Part shown: one piece after another, positions 63,342-64,000 of the stretch
How the letters are laid out: the number at the start of each line of letters is the position of its first letter
How positions within the stretch are numbered: position 1 is the first letter of the stretch
Source of the DNA: Sansalvadorimonas sp965243775
Lineage (GTDB): Bacteria > Pseudomonadota > Gammaproteobacteria > Pseudomonadales > Endozoicomonadaceae
DNA length: 64,000 nucleotides
Assembly: GCA_965243775.1 (NCBI GenBank)
Contig: CBDEWF010000053.1
Span: 1 to 64,000, forward strand
Direction of reading: 5' to 3'
Notes under the pieces: generated by a model
Database searches by the model: none
What the model was told of the DNA's origin: nothing
The model's input: the letters and a program-made list of their open reading frames with translations, nothing else
Position numbers and translations under genes: made by a program

Positions 63342-64000
63342 TTAATTGACTTCAATATCTACCATAACCGGGTCATGGTCACTGCAGCTATATGGCCCGG
63401 GAGATTTGGGTAGATCACCGGATTTGGGTAGATCACCGGAGTTGCGAGAAGAGTATTCAAACAGGGAGTTTTCCAGGGAGTTTATATGCCAGTCAATAAC
63501 CTGCTTGACTTTGCTTGTGAGCGAGGCGCTGACAAGCACGTGGTCGAGGCTGCCAAGCTCTCCATCAAAGGAGTAACTGAAAGCAGGATTGTTTTCATCG
63601 GTTCCGTCAGGCGTCGCGAGACTAAATCCATAGCCTTCTGTCAGAAGCTTTCCCCTAACGCAGGTAGGACATGGAGGTGTCAGTGATGAGAAATCTGCAA
63701 CAGATGATGTTTTTATGTTTTTGTCATCATCATGCAGAGAGTCATCTGGGTTTTTAGACAGAGTTGTCAGAATGTGGACAGGATCCTCTTTGGCGTAAGC
63801 ATTGAAATCTCCAAGTAAAATAACATGGTCACCACTATGGTTGGCTTTCATATATTCGCCAAGGCGAACCGCCGCAGAAACCCTCAAATTATTGCAGCAC
63901 CCTTGAAGGCTCACGTTTTTATCATCTGCACATCCACTGCAACGCTTGGACTTAAAGTGGTTGACGGCCACTGTTATACAAACGGTATCGTCACTCGTGA
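63342..64000 (-). CDS. Extracellular endonuclease/exonuclease/phosphatase-family protein, 5' part outside window
   Basis: The C-terminal 219 codons of a larger gene; the frame is open to the window edge, and residues before the internal GTG at 63971 (TVCITVAVNHFKSK) already fit the family. Blocks: VAVNHFKSKRCSGC, HVILLGDFNAYAKEDP (catalytic Asp and Asn), SLDHVLVS and SDHDPVMVDIEV (catalytic Asp-His). Similar to secreted nucleases of the ExeM/NucH type. Near the C-terminus an 18-bp tandem duplication repeats SGDLPK. Confidence 0.85.
   Translation of the reverse strand, partial: TSDDTVCITVAVNHFKSKRCSGCADDKNVSLQGCCNNLRVSAAVRLGEYMKANHSGDHVILLGDFNAYAKEDPVHILTTLSKNPDDSLHDDDKNIKTSSVADFSSLTPPCPTCVRGKLLTEGYGFSLATPDGTDENNPAFSYSFDGELGSLDHVLVSASLTSKVKQVIDWHINSLENSLFEYSSRNSGDLPKSGDLPKSPGPYSCSDHDPVMVDIEVN

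Overview
The window looks like a gammaproteobacterial chromosome, most probably a marine host-associated member of the Oceanospirillales close to Endozoicomonas. That placement is inferred from conserved gene order shared with Pseudomonas and its relatives (rhdA-psd, rsgA/orn, queG, nnr-tsaE-amiB-miaA-hfq-hflX-hflK-hflC-DUF2065-purA-rnr-rlmB and glnK-amtB/ubiK), from sutA- and rhdA-type proteins, and from accessory genes carrying eukaryotic-like domains. No rRNA, tRNA, CRISPR or phage genes were seen.

Layout. 1-1440 holds a complete IS1-family element and an IS66 transposase relic. 1496-3265 encodes a secreted protein with 12 zinc-finger-like repeats. 3537-9688 carries psd and rhdA, two convergent, probably paralogous secreted proteins, rsgA and orn. 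9945-11703 is a mobile-element scar: a stop-interrupted reading frame, a deleted IS982 transposase and an IS1 with frameshifted insA/insB. 11707-23897 is the conserved RNA-modification, cell-wall and protease-modulator block, but mutL is missing between amiB and miaA and hisZ is missing before purA. 24063-28344 is an accessory island of three minus-strand genes; two adjacent ones end in a death-domain-like and a CARD-like module. 28528-31936 is rnr-rlmB. 33285-38850 is a PTS-dependent dihydroxyacetone kinase operon (dhaK, dhaL, and dhaM fused to HPr and full-length enzyme I) plus an MFS transporter; gldA at 44708 would supply dihydroxyacetone from glycerol. 38879-41410 is a nitric-oxide locus: intact norR, three candidate NorR sites and a sigma-54 promoter driving a norV-norW pair reduced to a deletion scar, followed by a DUF1971 gene. 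41466-48388 contains yjbQ, a sutA-like gene, selD, a methyltransferase with a signal peptide, gldA, an Mpo1-like gene, a DapA-family protein lacking catalytic residues, a MITE-like element and a cold-shock gene.

48766-59495 is rich in likely host-interaction genes: an amino/dicarboxylate symporter, an ExoY/edema-factor-type nucleotidyl cyclase, cpdB, an Asp-box propeller protein, a Fic-domain protein with a candidate nuclear localisation signal, and a three-rhodanese lipoprotein. The right end has a PfkB kinase, amtB and glnK under a sigma-54/NtrC-type promoter, ubiK, and the edge-truncated 3' part of an extracellular nuclease gene. The strongest novelty is the set of candidate secreted effectors with eukaryotic-type activities (death fold, CARD, ExoY-like cyclase, Fic, zinc-finger repeats) placed between housekeeping operons. 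No secretion-system gene is present in the window, so their export route is inference.
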